DNA of 36,050 nt from NCBI GenBank assembly GCA_017535925.1, contig JAFXTD010000010.1, forward strand, positions 1 through 36,050. Reading direction: 5' to 3'. The stretch's first letter is position 1, and each line of letters opens with the position of its first letter. This document shows, in pieces, positions 8,498-17,666 of the stretch. The translations under genes and the position numbers were made by a program. The notes under the pieces were generated by a model, which saw only the letters and a list, made by a program, of their open reading frames with translations, made no database searches and was not told where the DNA came from. This DNA comes from Selenomonadaceae bacterium. Lineage in GTDB: Bacteria > Bacillota > Negativicutes > Selenomonadales > Selenomonadaceae.

Positions 8498-8761
8498 GTC
8501 CCCTTCTTTGCCAAAGAGTGGACACGCAGAACCGGCTGTCATGCTTGGAGTTTTTCGCTTCGATTGAACGTTTTAATGAATTTTATGTTTAGAATCTACT
8601 TTTTCTTTGCTTGTCCAAAGAAAAAGTAGCAAAAAGAAAAGACCCCTCGCAGGGGCGTTCGTCATTCATGATTCGGAGGTTGAGATTACCCGCAACCGCT
8701 CGGCCCGCAAAAAAAACATCCATGTTTTTATTGCGGGGGAGCCGCCGTCCATGGCGGCTCC
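8498..8761 (+). repeat. Copy B of the structured dispersed repeat (near full length)
   Basis: The copy shows a left segment CTTTGCCAAAGAGTGG, a perfect 14-bp-arm hairpin at 8596-8629 (CTACTTTTTCTTTG arms), a CCCC-TCGCA-GGGG hairpin, a CCCGCAA...TTGCGGG hairpin, and a final GGAGCCGCC-gtccat-GGCGGCTCC hairpin. It aligns along its whole length with copy C at 11884-12146 in the same orientation, and these two copies flank the histidine kinase gene. No ORF in it looks real. Confidence 0.85.
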
Positions 8762-8767
8762 TTTTTG
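8738..8767 (+). terminator. Terminator-like final hairpin of repeat copy B
   Basis: A 9-bp perfect stem GGAGCCGCC / GGCGGCTCC around GTCCAT is followed by TTTTT. It would end transcripts from ahbAB coming from the left. The convergent kinase gene stops just beyond it at 8770. Confidence 0.7.
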
Positions 8768-8769
8768 AT

Positions 8770-11700
8770 TTAATCTTTAATCAGTTCTTCAAGTGTTTTG
8801 TATAAATGTTCAGGGTCGGCGGGTTTCGTCAAGTGCGCGTTCATTCCTGCCTTCAAAGAGCGTTGAACGTCCTCGTCGAAGGCGTTGGCTGTCATTGCGA
8901 TTATCGGAACTCGTTTGGCGTCGGGGTGATTCAATTTTCTTATTGCCGTCGTTGCAGCCAAGCCGTCCATTACGGGCATGCGAATATCCATTAAAACCGC
9001 GTCGTAATATCTTTCGGGCGACGCCGCAAATTTATCGACGGCTATCTGTCCGTTTTCTGCCAAGTCTGCTTCCATGCCGCGCATTTCCAAAATCATCATC
9101 ATTATCTCGGCGTTGACCGGCATGTCTTCCGCGACCAATATCCGTCGTCCTTCCAAGTCAACTTTCTTTTTCTCCGGCAGAAGTTTTTGTTTCCGATTGA
9201 AGGCTTGGCGGAATTCGTAAAGCACGTTCGACGACGAAAGAGGTTTTGCCATGAAGGTATCGACGCCCGCTTCTTTTGCTTTGTCTTCAACCTCGTACCA
9301 GTCGTAAGCCGTCAGCACGATTACCGCCGTTTCCTCGCCCAAAAGCTCTCGGATATCGCGTGTCAATTCTATGCCATCTTTTTCGGGCATGAGCCAATCA
9401 ACTAAAATTAAGTTGTAGTCTTCGCGCCGCGCATGTCGTAATTTTATTTGCTCCAATGCCTCCACGCCGCCGCTGCTCGTATCTGCTTCTATGCCCACTT
9501 CCTGCAAGACAGACTTTGCATGTTCGCGCGCCAATTCCTCGTCGTCGATTATCAGCACTTTGAAATCTTGAGGACGCATTTCGCAAGTCTCGCCCGATTC
9601 GCTGCGCACAGAATCTTTAAGCGGCACGTTCACGACAAATTCCGTTCCGACACCTTTTTCCGAATTGATTTCTATCGTTCCGTTCATGATGTCGATTATG
9701 TTTTTGGTTATCGCCAAGCCCAAACCCGAACCGCCGTAGCGTGAGGTCGTCGTATCGTCTTCTTGGCTGAAGGCGTCGAAAATTTTCGGCAGATATTTTT
9801 TGTCAATGCCAATGCCCGTATCTTTAATCGTGAAACGGAAATTGGATTGCCCGTCGAATTGGGAAGTGCATTCGATTATCAACGTGACAGAGCCGCGTTC
9901 CGTGAACTTGATGGCATTGCCCAAGATATTCAAAAGCACTTGCTCCAACTTCGCGTCGTCGCCTATGTAATATTTGCCGATGTCACCGACTATCTCGCAA
10001 TTATAAGTCAAGCCTTTGTCTTTGCATTGCTCGTCGATTATCGAATTGATTTGATAAACGAACGAGGTGAAATAAAATTCCTCGTTGCGAAGCGTCATGC
10101 GTCCGCTCTCAATTCGGCTCATGTCGAGGATGTCATTTATTATCGTCAAGAGGTAGCGGGCGCTGGATCCGATTTTTTCGAGGTAACCTTTCAGCGTCGG
10201 CGTCAAGTCTTTGTCGTGCAGGGCGATGTTGTCCAAGCCGATAATCGCGTTCATGGGCGTGCGTATCTCGTGGCTCATGCGCGAAAGGAAAGCTGTCTTG
10301 GCAACGTTTGCTTGCTTGGCAACCGTCAACGCCTCACGCAACCTTTCGTTCTGTTCAGTTTGCTTGCGCTGAATTGCGGTCGTGTCGCTCTTGAGCAGGA
10401 TAAAGAAATCGGCTCGCGGGTCTATCGTGTAGAAGTCGAATCGCTTATAAAAAATTTCGCCGCCGATTTTGCAAGTGATGTTCACGACGTAAGGCTCCGA
10501 CTTTTTAATTTCATTGCGAACAGTCGACAAACTCAATTCCTCAAGGCGATTGTCCTCCGTCATGACGGGTTGCACTTGATTTTTCAAATATTCTTCGTAA
10601 CGACCTTCGCGGGTCACGGGGAAGATTGAACCTTTGCCGATAAGAGCGGCGTCGCCGACAACCACGCTGTACTTGTCGTTCACGAGGTAAGCTACCATGT
10701 CGAATTGCCGCGCCAAAATTTTATCAAGCAGAGCACCTTCGACTTTCTCTTTGCCGGCTTCCTGTTCCGAAATGAAAATGATTATGTCGTTGCTAATCGG
10801 GTGACGCGTGAAGACCGCCCGATAGTTCACGTAGCAATAATGCCCGTCGCGCCGCCGTGAAAACAAATACATTGTCAAGCTTGTTTCGCCGCGTGCGAAG
10901 CGGGCTTTAATTTTTTCGGCGTCAAACATTTCGACGAATAACTTTTGCTCTTCCTCTATCGGATAATTTTTCGCCCGCAACTTTATCAGCTCGGAGTAGG
11001 GGCGTATCACCGAATCCGTCCCGAACAAGTCGCGCCCTTGAACGTCTTCCACTTTGTTTCTCGTCAAGTTGGCTCTCAACATTGAAAGCGTCCGTTCGTT
11101 TGCGCGATAGAAATTGTCGCCTATGCTCATGTAAGTTAATTGCAAACGCCGTTCATAAACTTTAATCGAAGTCACGTCGAAGAAAGTGCAATAGACGTAA
11201 TGTTCGCCGAAGTCGTCTATGAACGTGTGATTGACGTTGCACCAGATGATCTCGCCCTTAGCCGTCGTCATCCGAATTGTCAAATCTTTGGTGCTGTCTT
11301 CGGAAGTGCGTCGCCTCAACATGCGTTTGACAGCAAGGCGGTCGTCGGCGTGCGTGAAAGCGATTACTCCGTTTTGATTCAAAGTTCGCAGGGCTTCCTC
11401 GACACTGCACTGCATGAGCTTGGCGAAAGCCTTCGACACAAAAACTGCCTCGAATTGGGCGTAGGTCTTCTCGCGCAGGAGAACCGTCGAGCCTTCCGTT
11501 TGGCGTATCGTTTTGAGGAATTGTTTGCGTGCAATTTTCTTTTCGTCCTCTGCAATGTTTATCACTGCGAAGCCGATATAAGGAGCGGGCACGTCTTCCA
11601 GCTGCGTCTTCATGAATTTTCGATTGTCTATCAGTTCACTCACAAGTGCTCCCGTAAAATCCGTTTTGCCCGTCAGCCGCTTGAATGGCTCATTACCGAA

Positions 11701-11808
11701 AATTATACGATAATCGCGCAGGGATCCGTCCGTATTTTTTATCGGCTTGCAAATGATGATGGCCAGAGGCGCAACCGCGTATTTGGTCGTATCTAACGGT
11801 AATGTCAT
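8770..11808 (-). CDS. Soluble hybrid histidine kinase, PAS-HisKA-HATPase-REC-REC
   Basis: This ~1012-aa cytoplasmic hybrid sensor kinase has no predicted membrane segment. N-terminal PAS-like sensor domains fill about residues 1-470. Next come a HisKA dimerisation domain with phospho-acceptor His at about 513 (SHEIRTP), an ATPase domain with N box NILGNAIKF, DTGIGI and GGSGLGLAI, and two receiver domains with phospho-acceptor Asp at about 804 (VDWLMPE) and 941 (MDIRMPVMDG). No HPt domain or cognate regulator is adjacent. ATG at 11808 has GTGAGG 6 bases upstream and is preferred over a TTG at 11826. The gene is isolated between two direct repeat copies. The signal it senses is unknown. Confidence 0.9.
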   Translation of the reverse strand: MTLPLDTTKYAVAPLAIIICKPIKNTDGSLRDYRIIFGNEPFKRLTGKTDFTGALVSELIDNRKFMKTQLEDVPAPYIGFAVINIAEDEKKIARKQFLKTIRQTEGSTVLLREKTYAQFEAVFVSKAFAKLMQCSVEEALRTLNQNGVIAFTHADDRLAVKRMLRRRTSEDSTKDLTIRMTTAKGEIIWCNVNHTFIDDFGEHYVYCTFFDVTSIKVYERRLQLTYMSIGDNFYRANERTLSMLRANLTRNKVEDVQGRDLFGTDSVIRPYSELIKLRAKNYPIEEEQKLFVEMFDAEKIKARFARGETSLTMYLFSRRRDGHYCYVNYRAVFTRHPISNDIIIFISEQEAGKEKVEGALLDKILARQFDMVAYLVNDKYSVVVGDAALIGKGSIFPVTREGRYEEYLKNQVQPVMTEDNRLEELSLSTVRNEIKKSEPYVVNITCKIGGEIFYKRFDFYTIDPRADFFILLKSDTTAIQRKQTEQNERLREALTVAKQANVAKTAFLSRMSHEIRTPMNAIIGLDNIALHDKDLTPTLKGYLEKIGSSARYLLTIINDILDMSRIESGRMTLRNEEFYFTSFVYQINSIIDEQCKDKGLTYNCEIVGDIGKYYIGDDAKLEQVLLNILGNAIKFTERGSVTLIIECTSQFDGQSNFRFTIKDTGIGIDKKYLPKIFDAFSQEDDTTTSRYGGSGLGLAITKNIIDIMNGTIEINSEKGVGTEFVVNVPLKDSVRSESGETCEMRPQDFKVLIIDDEELAREHAKSVLQEVGIEADTSSGGVEALEQIKLRHARREDYNLILVDWLMPEKDGIELTRDIRELLGEETAVIVLTAYDWYEVEDKAKEAGVDTFMAKPLSSSNVLYEFRQAFNRKQKLLPEKKKVDLEGRRILVAEDMPVNAEIMMMILEMRGMEADLAENGQIAVDKFAASPERYYDAVLMDIRMPVMDGLAATTAIRKLNHPDAKRVPIIAMTANAFDEDVQRSLKAGMNAHLTKPADPEHLYKTLEELIKD

Positions 11809-11840
11809 ATGAATCCTCACTCTCAAATTATTTTTAAGTC

Positions 11841-11849
11841 ATTATAACA
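11841..11849 (-). promoter_or_regulatory. Extended -10 promoter of the hybrid kinase
   Basis: On the minus strand TGT-TATAAT forms an extended -10 box about 33 bases before the kinase start. The -35 region is weak, as expected for an extended -10 promoter. Confidence 0.5.
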
Positions 11850-11883
11850 GAGATTGGGCTTTTGTGCATTAAAAACTTTTCTT

Positions 11884-12146
11884 TCCCCGTCTTTGCCAAA
11901 GAGTGGGCACGCAGAACCGGCTGTGCTTGTCGGAGTTCCTCACTTCGATTGAGCGTTGTAATGACTTTTATTTTTTAAATCTACTTTTTCTTTGCGTGCC
12001 CAAAGAAAAAGTAGCAAAAAGAAAAGGCCCCTCGCGGGGGCGTTCGTCTTTCATGATTCAGAGGTTGAGGTTACCCGCAACCGCTCGTCCCGCAAAAAAA
12101 ACATCCATGTTTTTATTGCGGGGGAGCCGCCGTCCATGGCGGCTCC
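11884..12146 (+). repeat. Copy C of the structured dispersed repeat (near full length)
   Basis: It has the same orientation and order of parts as copy B: the CTTTGCCAAAGAGTGG segment, the 14-bp-arm hairpin at 11981-12014, the CCCC-TCGC-GGGG hairpin, the CCCGCAA hairpin and the GGAGCCGCC-gtccat-GGCGGCTCC hairpin at 12123-12146. No T tract follows the last stem here. It lies directly upstream of the kinase and downstream of the P-loop/Asp23 gene. Confidence 0.85.
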
Positions 12147-12172
12147 AATGTTTACCGTTTTAATCTTTAATT

Positions 12173-13015
12173 TCAGTGCACTCGTTGTTCGACGTAAAGA
12201 GCGCGGATGCTTATGTCTACCGCGTGCACTATCATTCCCGTTGTGTATTCGACGGCGTCGCGAATGTTGCTTTGCGTTCGTCTTATCAAGGTCGGGATAT
12301 GGCTTCCGTAGCTCAAAACAACTTCGCAAGTTATTTTTATGCCTCTGTCTTCCTCGCCTTTTGAGACGTGTTGAACTGCGATTTTCTTCAAACTTTTTAT
12401 GTATTCTCGACTTTTCAAGATCCGTTCGGTTATCGCTTGGATTACTCTGTCTTCGATTGTCAATTTTCCGTAGTAGCTGAACACGGGGCGCACTATCGAT
12501 TTTTCGCCCAGCTTTCGACGTTTTACATCTGATTGTTTGAAGATGCTGTGCAGAGGATTGATAAGCCAACCCGAAAAGTGAGGCTTGAGTTCAATCGTCG
12601 GCACGGGGATTATATGCTTGCCCTCTTTCAAGCGATGATATTGAGCTGCCTCAATCTCGCGCCGCGTCGCAATGTCTTCTATTCTGATTATCTGTTGTAT
12701 TGCGGGCAAATCCAAAGTCTTGGCGATTTTTTGCACCATGTTTTCCGAAGTTCCGATTACCAAGATTCTGTGAGGGTGAATTTGTTCTATCGCCTCACGA
12801 ACTCCGGCTGCATGTCCCGGCAAAACAAATATTGCTCGCCTCACAGCCATGATTTTGCTTTTCTCCGTCTTGGCACTTTCGCCCGCGATTATGTGTCCGT
12901 CTTTTATTAAAATTCCGTCGTCGATTATCGCGTCCGCCTCATGTTCGCGTGCCACTTGCAAGGCGCGGTGACTTTTGCCCGTGCCGCTTGGTCCGACCAA
13001 CGCTATAACATCCAT
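12173..13015 (-). CDS. P-loop ATPase fused to an Asp23/Gls24-like domain
   Basis: The N-terminal half is a P-loop NTPase: Walker A GPSGTGKS at residues 8-15 and a Rossmann-like segment HRILVIGTSENMV around 105. The C-terminal ~110 residues resemble the Asp23/Gls24 envelope stress domain, with YGKLTIEDRVIQAITERI, a VVLSYGSHIPTL strand and the ending IRDAVEYTTGMIVHAVDI. A ribosome binding site AGGAGA precedes ATG 13015. It lies 15 bases downstream of leuA in the same direction and is probably co-transcribed with it. Function is unknown; fusion of a nucleotide-binding module to Asp23 suggests an ATP-dependent envelope or stress role, which is inference. 280 aa. Confidence 0.7.
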   Translation of the reverse strand: MDVIALVGPSGTGKSHRALQVAREHEADAIIDDGILIKDGHIIAGESAKTEKSKIMAVRRAIFVLPGHAAGVREAIEQIHPHRILVIGTSENMVQKIAKTLDLPAIQQIIRIEDIATRREIEAAQYHRLKEGKHIIPVPTIELKPHFSGWLINPLHSIFKQSDVKRRKLGEKSIVRPVFSYYGKLTIEDRVIQAITERILKSREYIKSLKKIAVQHVSKGEEDRGIKITCEVVLSYGSHIPTLIRRTQSNIRDAVEYTTGMIVHAVDISIRALYVEQRVH

Positions 13016-13030
13016 AGCCGTCTCCTGCCG

Positions 13031-14692
13031 TCAATTCACCATCCGATTTATCGCGCTGAGCAATGCCTGTATCGAAGCCGTGATTATGTCCGTATCCATT
13101 CCCGCGCCCCATACGACTTTGCCGTCGCTTGCCGTGATTGAAATGTATGCTATCGCTCGTGCACTCTGTCCGATTTCAAGTGCGTGTTCGTTGTAAGTCA
13201 AATTCGTGTAGCTGATTCCCAAATTTTTCTGCAAGGCGTTCGACACCGCATCCAAACGTCCGTTGCCTCGCGCAGGGTATGTGACATGTTCGCCGTTGAC
13301 TCCCAATTCGACCTCGCCGACTCGTGCGCCGCCGGGTTCCTTGCGAAGATGAAATTCTATCAGCTTGTAAGGTTTGTCCACATTGACGTACTCGTTGAGG
13401 AAAATTTGATATATCTCGTCGGGAAGAAGTTCTTTGTGTTTGTGGTCGCTGACCGACTTGACACAATAGCCGAAGTCCTCGCGCATTTTCTTGGGCATTT
13501 CGACGCCGTACTTTTGCTCCATGATAAAACCGACGCCGCCTTTGCCGCTCTGCGAATTGATTCGGATAACGTCGCTGTCGTATTCGCGCCCGACATCGTG
13601 CGGATCGATTGGCAAGTAAGGCACAGTCCAGCGGTCTGGATTTTTTTCCTCGCGCCAATGCATTCCTTTGGCTATCGCGTCTTGGTGGCTGCCGCTGAAC
13701 GCCGTGAACACCAACGCTCCCGCATAAGGTTGGCGGTCGTGAACTTTCATTCGAGTAACGCGTTCATACATTTCAACAAGCGCGGGCATGTTTGAAAAAT
13801 TCAATTCGGGGTCGACGCCCAAAGCATACATATTCATTGCCAAAGTCACGATGTCGACATTGCCGGTGCGTTCGCCGTTGCCGAAGAGGGTGCCTTCTAT
13901 TCTGTCCGCGCCCGCCAAAAGTCCGAGCTCGCAATCGGCAACACCGCAACCTCTGTCATTGTGCGGGTGCAAGCTCAATACAACTTTATCGCGGTGCTTA
14001 AGATATTTGCTGATGTATGCAACCTGCGCGGCGTAAATGTGAGGCAAGCTCATTTCGACCGTAACGGGAATATTTATTATCGGGCGTCGGTCAATCACAG
14101 GCTCCCACACGTCGAGGACGGCATTGCAAACTTCCAAAGCATATTCGGGTTCGGTGCCCGTGAAACTTTCCGGCGAATACTCAAAGCGATAATTTGCACC
14201 CGCCGCCTTTGTCAGCTCAAGCAACAACTTCGCTCCGTCAGTCGCTATCTCTTTAACTTCTGCCTTCGACATTTTGAAAACTTGCTCGCGCTGCGCCACA
14301 GAAGTTGAATTGTAAACGTGAACGATTGCGTTCTTTGCTCCGTCCAGTGCCTCGAAAGTCTTCTTTATGATGTGTTCCCGCGCTTGAGTCAAAACTTGTA
14401 CCGTCACGTCGTCGGGGATTAAATTTTCCTCTATCAGCTTGCGAAGGAGTGCGTATTCCGTCTCGCTCGCTGCAGGGAAGCCGACTTCTATTTCTTTGAA
14501 GCCGATTGCCACCAGCATTTTATAGAATTCAACTTTCTCGTCCAAGCTCATCGGGATTATCAACGATTGATTGCCGTCGCGCAAGTCCACGCTGCACCAA
14601 ATCGGAGCGCGTTCCGGATATTCTTTCAAAGCCCAATCCGTTATCATTTCGGGCGGCAGATAATAGCCCTTGCTGTATTTTTTGTATTCCAA
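13031..14692 (-). CDS. leuA: 2-isopropylmalate synthase, LeuA2 type
   Basis: It condenses acetyl-CoA with 2-ketoisovalerate, the first committed step of leucine synthesis. The catalytic TIM barrel begins with CSVDLRDGNQSL, metal-binding residues include Asp in DLRDGNQ and the HPHNDRG motif, and NGERTGN follows. The C-terminal allosteric domain covers about 430-553. Length and the YLPPEM / APIWCSVDLRDGNQ opening fit the longer LeuA2 class. Start choice is uncertain. TTG 14692 has GAGG 8 bases upstream, whereas TTG 14698 and GTG 14701 lie on top of it. It heads a minus-strand pair with the P-loop/Asp23 gene. No other leu genes are present. Confidence 0.93.
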   Translation of the reverse strand: MEYKKYSKGYYLPPEMITDWALKEYPERAPIWCSVDLRDGNQSLIIPMSLDEKVEFYKMLVAIGFKEIEVGFPAASETEYALLRKLIEENLIPDDVTVQVLTQAREHIIKKTFEALDGAKNAIVHVYNSTSVAQREQVFKMSKAEVKEIATDGAKLLLELTKAAGANYRFEYSPESFTGTEPEYALEVCNAVLDVWEPVIDRRPIINIPVTVEMSLPHIYAAQVAYISKYLKHRDKVVLSLHPHNDRGCGVADCELGLLAGADRIEGTLFGNGERTGNVDIVTLAMNMYALGVDPELNFSNMPALVEMYERVTRMKVHDRQPYAGALVFTAFSGSHQDAIAKGMHWREEKNPDRWTVPYLPIDPHDVGREYDSDVIRINSQSGKGGVGFIMEQKYGVEMPKKMREDFGYCVKSVSDHKHKELLPDEIYQIFLNEYVNVDKPYKLIEFHLRKEPGGARVGEVELGVNGEHVTYPARGNGRLDAVSNALQKNLGISYTNLTYNEHALEIGQSARAIAYISITASDGKVVWGAGMDTDIITASIQALLSAINRMVN

Positions 14693-14710
14693 TTTCAACA
14701 CCTCGCCCCA

Positions 14711-14740
14711 ATTATAGCTTAACGCTTTGCAAATGTCCAA
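14711..14740 (-). promoter_or_regulatory. Possible leuA promoter
   Basis: On the minus strand TTGGAC and TATAAT are spaced by 18 bases. The expected transcription start falls only about 12 bases before the leuA TTG codon and almost on its ribosome binding site. Either the leader is extremely short or this is not the functional promoter. Confidence 0.35.
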
Positions 14741-14754
14741 CTTTCGTTTATAAT
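14727..14754 (+). promoter_or_regulatory. Promoter of the 14785 gene and lactate permease
   Basis: TTGCAA (14727-14732) and TATAAT (14749-14754) are spaced by 16 bases, with an AAGGAG ribosome binding site about 15 bases beyond. It overlaps the possible minus-strand leuA promoter. Confidence 0.6.
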
Positions 14755-14784
14755 TACTCTTCATAATGAAAGGAGTTGGAACTC

Positions 14785-15309
14785 TTGATATATTTTCTCG
14801 TCGTGATATTTGTAATCGTCACAGCCGTATATTTTTATCTTGACGGGCGCAAAGAAAAAGTTGTCCCCAAGCTTGACAGCCGCACGCCGTTCGAAGTCGT
14901 GTCCGTTGACGATAAGTCAGTGACGCTTGCCACTGTCATTGAATTTCGAAACGAAGGCACTCAATCCGCAATGATTGTCGACGCCATTTGCAAACCGCAA
15001 CTGCCCTTTGAACAATACGACGGCTTCGACGTGCGCGGCAAGGCGGAGCGGGAAGGTGTTCCGCGTGAAGATGATTACTTCGAGGCGTTGGTCATTGAAC
15101 ATAAGCAATCGGTTAAGCTCGTCGCCAAAGTTACATTGACTGCAAGGAAAGGATTGACTTTGCAGGAAGCCGCCCGCGATATGGTAGATTTTCCCGTTGA
15201 ATTCATTTATCGTGAAGTCGGAAGGAGCCCGATGCGTTGGTCGATAGCCCGCGTGTTTTTGACTGCAGATGAATTGCGGAAACTTGTCGGAGCCGCTAAA
15301 CAGGAGTAA
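14785..15309 (+). CDS. Membrane-anchored protein of unknown function
   Basis: This 174-aa protein has one N-terminal transmembrane segment (about residues 2-19, LVVIFVIVTAVYFYL), then a soluble domain rich in beta-forming and charged residues (VSVDDKSVTLATVIEFRNEG, VKLVAKVTLTAR). I do not recognise the family. The TTG at 14785 is chosen because AAGGAGT ends 9 bases before it; TTG 14776 directly abuts that site. It is 6 bases upstream of the lactate permease gene and surely co-transcribed with it. An accessory or unrelated envelope role is possible. Confidence 0.65.
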   Translation: MIYFLVVIFVIVTAVYFYLDGRKEKVVPKLDSRTPFEVVSVDDKSVTLATVIEFRNEGTQSAMIVDAICKPQLPFEQYDGFDVRGKAEREGVPREDDYFEALVIEHKQSVKLVAKVTLTARKGLTLQEAARDMVDFPVEFIYREVGRSPMRWSIARVFLTADELRKLVGAAKQE

Positions 15310-15315
15310 ATCGCT

Positions 15316-16947
15316 ATGTTGGCATTGATAGCGACCATACCGATTATCCTCACCATTATATTGACGGTCGGGCTGAACATGGCGGCGAAAAAAGTTCTTC
15401 CCATATCGTGGCTTGCCATCGTTATCATCGGCTTGAGCTACTGGGGCATGGACTTTCAACACATTGCGGCTTACACGGTGATGGGTTTTTTGAGTTCCTT
15501 TGATGTGCTGTTCGTTATCTTCGGCGCAATATTGCTCATGAATACGCTCACCGTCGCCGGCGCAATGAAACGCATTGAAGGCATGTTCAACAGCATATCA
15601 AAAGATGCGCGTATTCAGCTCGTTATCATAGGCTTTGCTTTCAGTGCTTTCATTGAAGGCGCGGCAGGCTTCGGAACCCCGGCGGCACTTTGCGCACCTT
15701 TGCTTATCGGTCTCGGCTTTCCACCTATGGCGGCAGCCGTCTCTTGTCTTATCTTAAATTCAACGCCTGTATCTTTCGGCGGAGCGGGTACTCCCACAAA
15801 TGCAGCTATAGCCGCCGTAGTTTCCGAACTTCCCGCAATGGAAATCAATATTGACGAGTGGATATTGGCTTTGTCCTTTTTAACCGCTTTGGGTTTGTGT
15901 GCCGGTGCATTCTTTATCATTTTCCTCGTCGTTGGTCTTGTCACGAAAATGTTCGGCAAAAATAAATCCTTTTCGGAGGCAATGCCGGTTTTGCCTTTTT
16001 GCCTGTTTGCGGCTTTTGTGTTCAGCGCAACGGCTCTGCCCATTGCTCGTTATATCGGCACGGAGCTAACCTCTTTGACGGCTTCGGCGGTGACAATATT
16101 CGTTCTGCTTGCTTGCGCTCGTGTAGGCTTCCTCATGCCAAAGACCGTATGGAGATTTGAAGATAAAAAGGCGGCGGCGAAGTCTGCAGAGGACAAAAAT
16201 AATTTCCAAATGTCTTTGTTCAAGGCGTGGCTTCCGTATCTTTTCATTTCACTTTGGCTTGTGGTCACACGCATTCCGCAGCTCGGCATTAAGCCCGTCA
16301 TTCAATCTTTTTCTGTGGAGTTGAATAATCTTTTGGGTGTTGCGAACGCCGCTTGGTCATTTAAATTCGTCAATAACCCCGGCATTTTTCCTTTCATACC
16401 GGCGATAATTATTGCCGTAATTATTTACGGACTCAACGGGGAGCAGATTTCTTCCATTGTAAAAAAATCTGTGAATCAGTGTTCGGGAGCATTTATCGCC
16501 CTGCTCTTCGGCTTTGCGCTTGTGTCTGTTTATCGCTATTCCGATGCCAACAGCGCGGGGCTTGTCTCCATGCTCATTGCAATGGCGAGCGGAATGGCGA
16601 ATTTTGCGGGAACGAATTATTTTTATGTTTCGCCGTTTATAGGCACGATAGGAGCCTTTATGTTCGGATCAAACACGGTGAGCAATGTTATGTTCGCGCC
16701 GTTGCAATTTGAGACGGCAAAGATTTTGGAATTGCCGACGCTGCTTATAGTGGCTCTGCAAAATCAAGGCGGGGCGATAGGCAACATGATATGCATAAAC
16801 AACATAGTCGCCGTCTGTGCCACTACGGGTATTTCCGGCGTCGAGGGAAAACTTATCCGAACGAATTTTATCCCGTGGTTTTGTTTTTATGTCGTAATCA
16901 TTATCACTGCTCTGGCTGTTTTGCATTTTGGCATTTTACCGAAGTAG
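15316..16947 (+). CDS. lctP: L-lactate permease family transporter
   Basis: This is a polytopic inner-membrane protein with about 13 hydrophobic segments, of the LctP family of lactate/glycolate symporters. The conserved [19 protein letters not shown] segment at about 112 is the family signature, and the C-terminal repeat [15 protein letters not shown] ... [10 protein letters not shown] ... [19 protein letters not shown] matches the family closely. 543 aa, normal. ATG 15316 follows CAGGAG. It would let the cell import or export lactate; no lactate dehydrogenase is in the window. It is followed by heptad repeats rather than a clear terminator. Confidence 0.93.
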   Translation: MLALIATIPIILTIILTVGLNMAAKKVLPISWLAIVIIGLSYWGMDFQHIAAYTVMGFLSSFDVLFVIFGAILLMNTLTVAGAMKRIEGMFNSISKDARIQLVIIGFAFSAFIEGAAGFGTPAALCAPLLIGLGFPPMAAAVSCLILNSTPVSFGGAGTPTNAAIAAVVSELPAMEINIDEWILALSFLTALGLCAGAFFIIFLVVGLVTKMFGKNKSFSEAMPVLPFCLFAAFVFSATALPIARYIGTELTSLTASAVTIFVLLACARVGFLMPKTVWRFEDKKAAAKSAEDKNNFQMSLFKAWLPYLFISLWLVVTRIPQLGIKPVIQSFSVELNNLLGVANAAWSFKFVNNPGIFPFIPAIIIAVIIYGLNGEQISSIVKKSVNQCSGAFIALLFGFALVSVYRYSDANSAGLVSMLIAMASGMANFAGTNYFYVSPFIGTIGAFMFGSNTVSNVMFAPLQFETAKILELPTLLIVALQNQGGAIGNMICINNIVAVCATTGISGVEGKLIRTNFIPWFCFYVVIIITALAVLHFGILPK

Positions 16948-16990
16948 CTGTTAGCTGTTAGCTAAAACCTATAACCTATAACCTATAACT
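16948..16990. repeat. Two short heptad arrays (CTGTTAG and CCTATAA)
   Basis: Two copies of CTGTTAG begin right after the lctP stop and are followed by three tandem CCTATAA units. This fills the gap to the next ribosome binding site (AGAGGAGG). Confidence 0.75.
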
Positions 16991-17009
16991 TTAAAGAGGA
17001 GGTTTATTT

Positions 17010-17666
17010 ATGAATGTTGAAATTATTCCGATTACCACTCGAATCCTCACGCCGAAAGATGATATTGTCGACGCGATAGAACATTACACTCGCGATATTG
17101 TTACTCAAGATGATGTCGTTACCGTCGCCGAAAGTGTCGTCGCAATTACTCAAGGCAATATCGTTCGCCCTGACGAATTGCATCTTTCCAACCTCGCAAA
17201 ACTCTGTTGTCGCTTCATACCCGATTACGGCTCGCTTGCCACGCCGCACGGTATGCAGGCTCTCATGGAAAAGGAGGGCGAATGGCGCGTTGCCTTTGCT
17301 CTCTTGGCAGGTTTTCTCGGAAAGGTCGTCGGGATTCGCGGTCTCTTTTATAAATGGGGCGGGCGTCAAGCTGCTCTCATTGATGACGTTACGGGAACAA
17401 TGCCGCCTTTCGATAAGTGTGTTGTCTACGGTCCGGAAAATCCCGATAAAGTTGTCGCCGCTCTCAAGACTCGCATGAATTGCTTCGGCGCAATGATTGC
17501 CGATGTCAACGACCTCAAACGCTCGCGAATCGTCGCTGCAACGCCGGGCATGAACGCTCAACTTGCCTCCGATTTGCTTATCGATAATCCGTTCGGCAAT
17601 GCCTCTCAAAAGCGTCCGATTTGTGTCCTTAAAAATTTCCGTCAGTATCAGGAGAAATCGTCATGA
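17010..17666 (+). CDS. CofE-like (F420-0:gamma-glutamyl ligase family) protein
   Basis: This 218-aa protein matches the coenzyme F420:L-glutamate ligase fold. It opens with [18 protein letters not shown], has a central [17 protein letters not shown], and later [19 protein letters not shown], resembling family metal- and GTP-binding segments. No other F420 genes are here and this lineage is not expected to make F420, so it is better read as a family member of unknown substrate that may add glutamate to another compound. ATG 17010 has AGAGGAGG upstream. It overlaps the next gene by 4 bases. Confidence 0.7.
   Translation: MNVEIIPITTRILTPKDDIVDAIEHYTRDIVTQDDVVTVAESVVAITQGNIVRPDELHLSNLAKLCCRFIPDYGSLATPHGMQALMEKEGEWRVAFALLAGFLGKVVGIRGLFYKWGGRQAALIDDVTGTMPPFDKCVVYGPENPDKVVAALKTRMNCFGAMIADVNDLKRSRIVAATPGMNAQLASDLLIDNPFGNASQKRPICVLKNFRQYQEKSS

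Noticed and set aside
8611-8805. Short ORF through repeat copy B, with similar ones at 11992-12480 and 26053-26313
   Set aside because: They only translate the repeat hairpins, have no ribosome binding site, and differ where stems differ; conservation is at the DNA/RNA level.
8498-12146. Composite transposon carrying the kinase
   Set aside because: The flanking repeats have no transposase or terminal inverted repeats, and no flanking target duplication was found; only recombination between repeats is supported.
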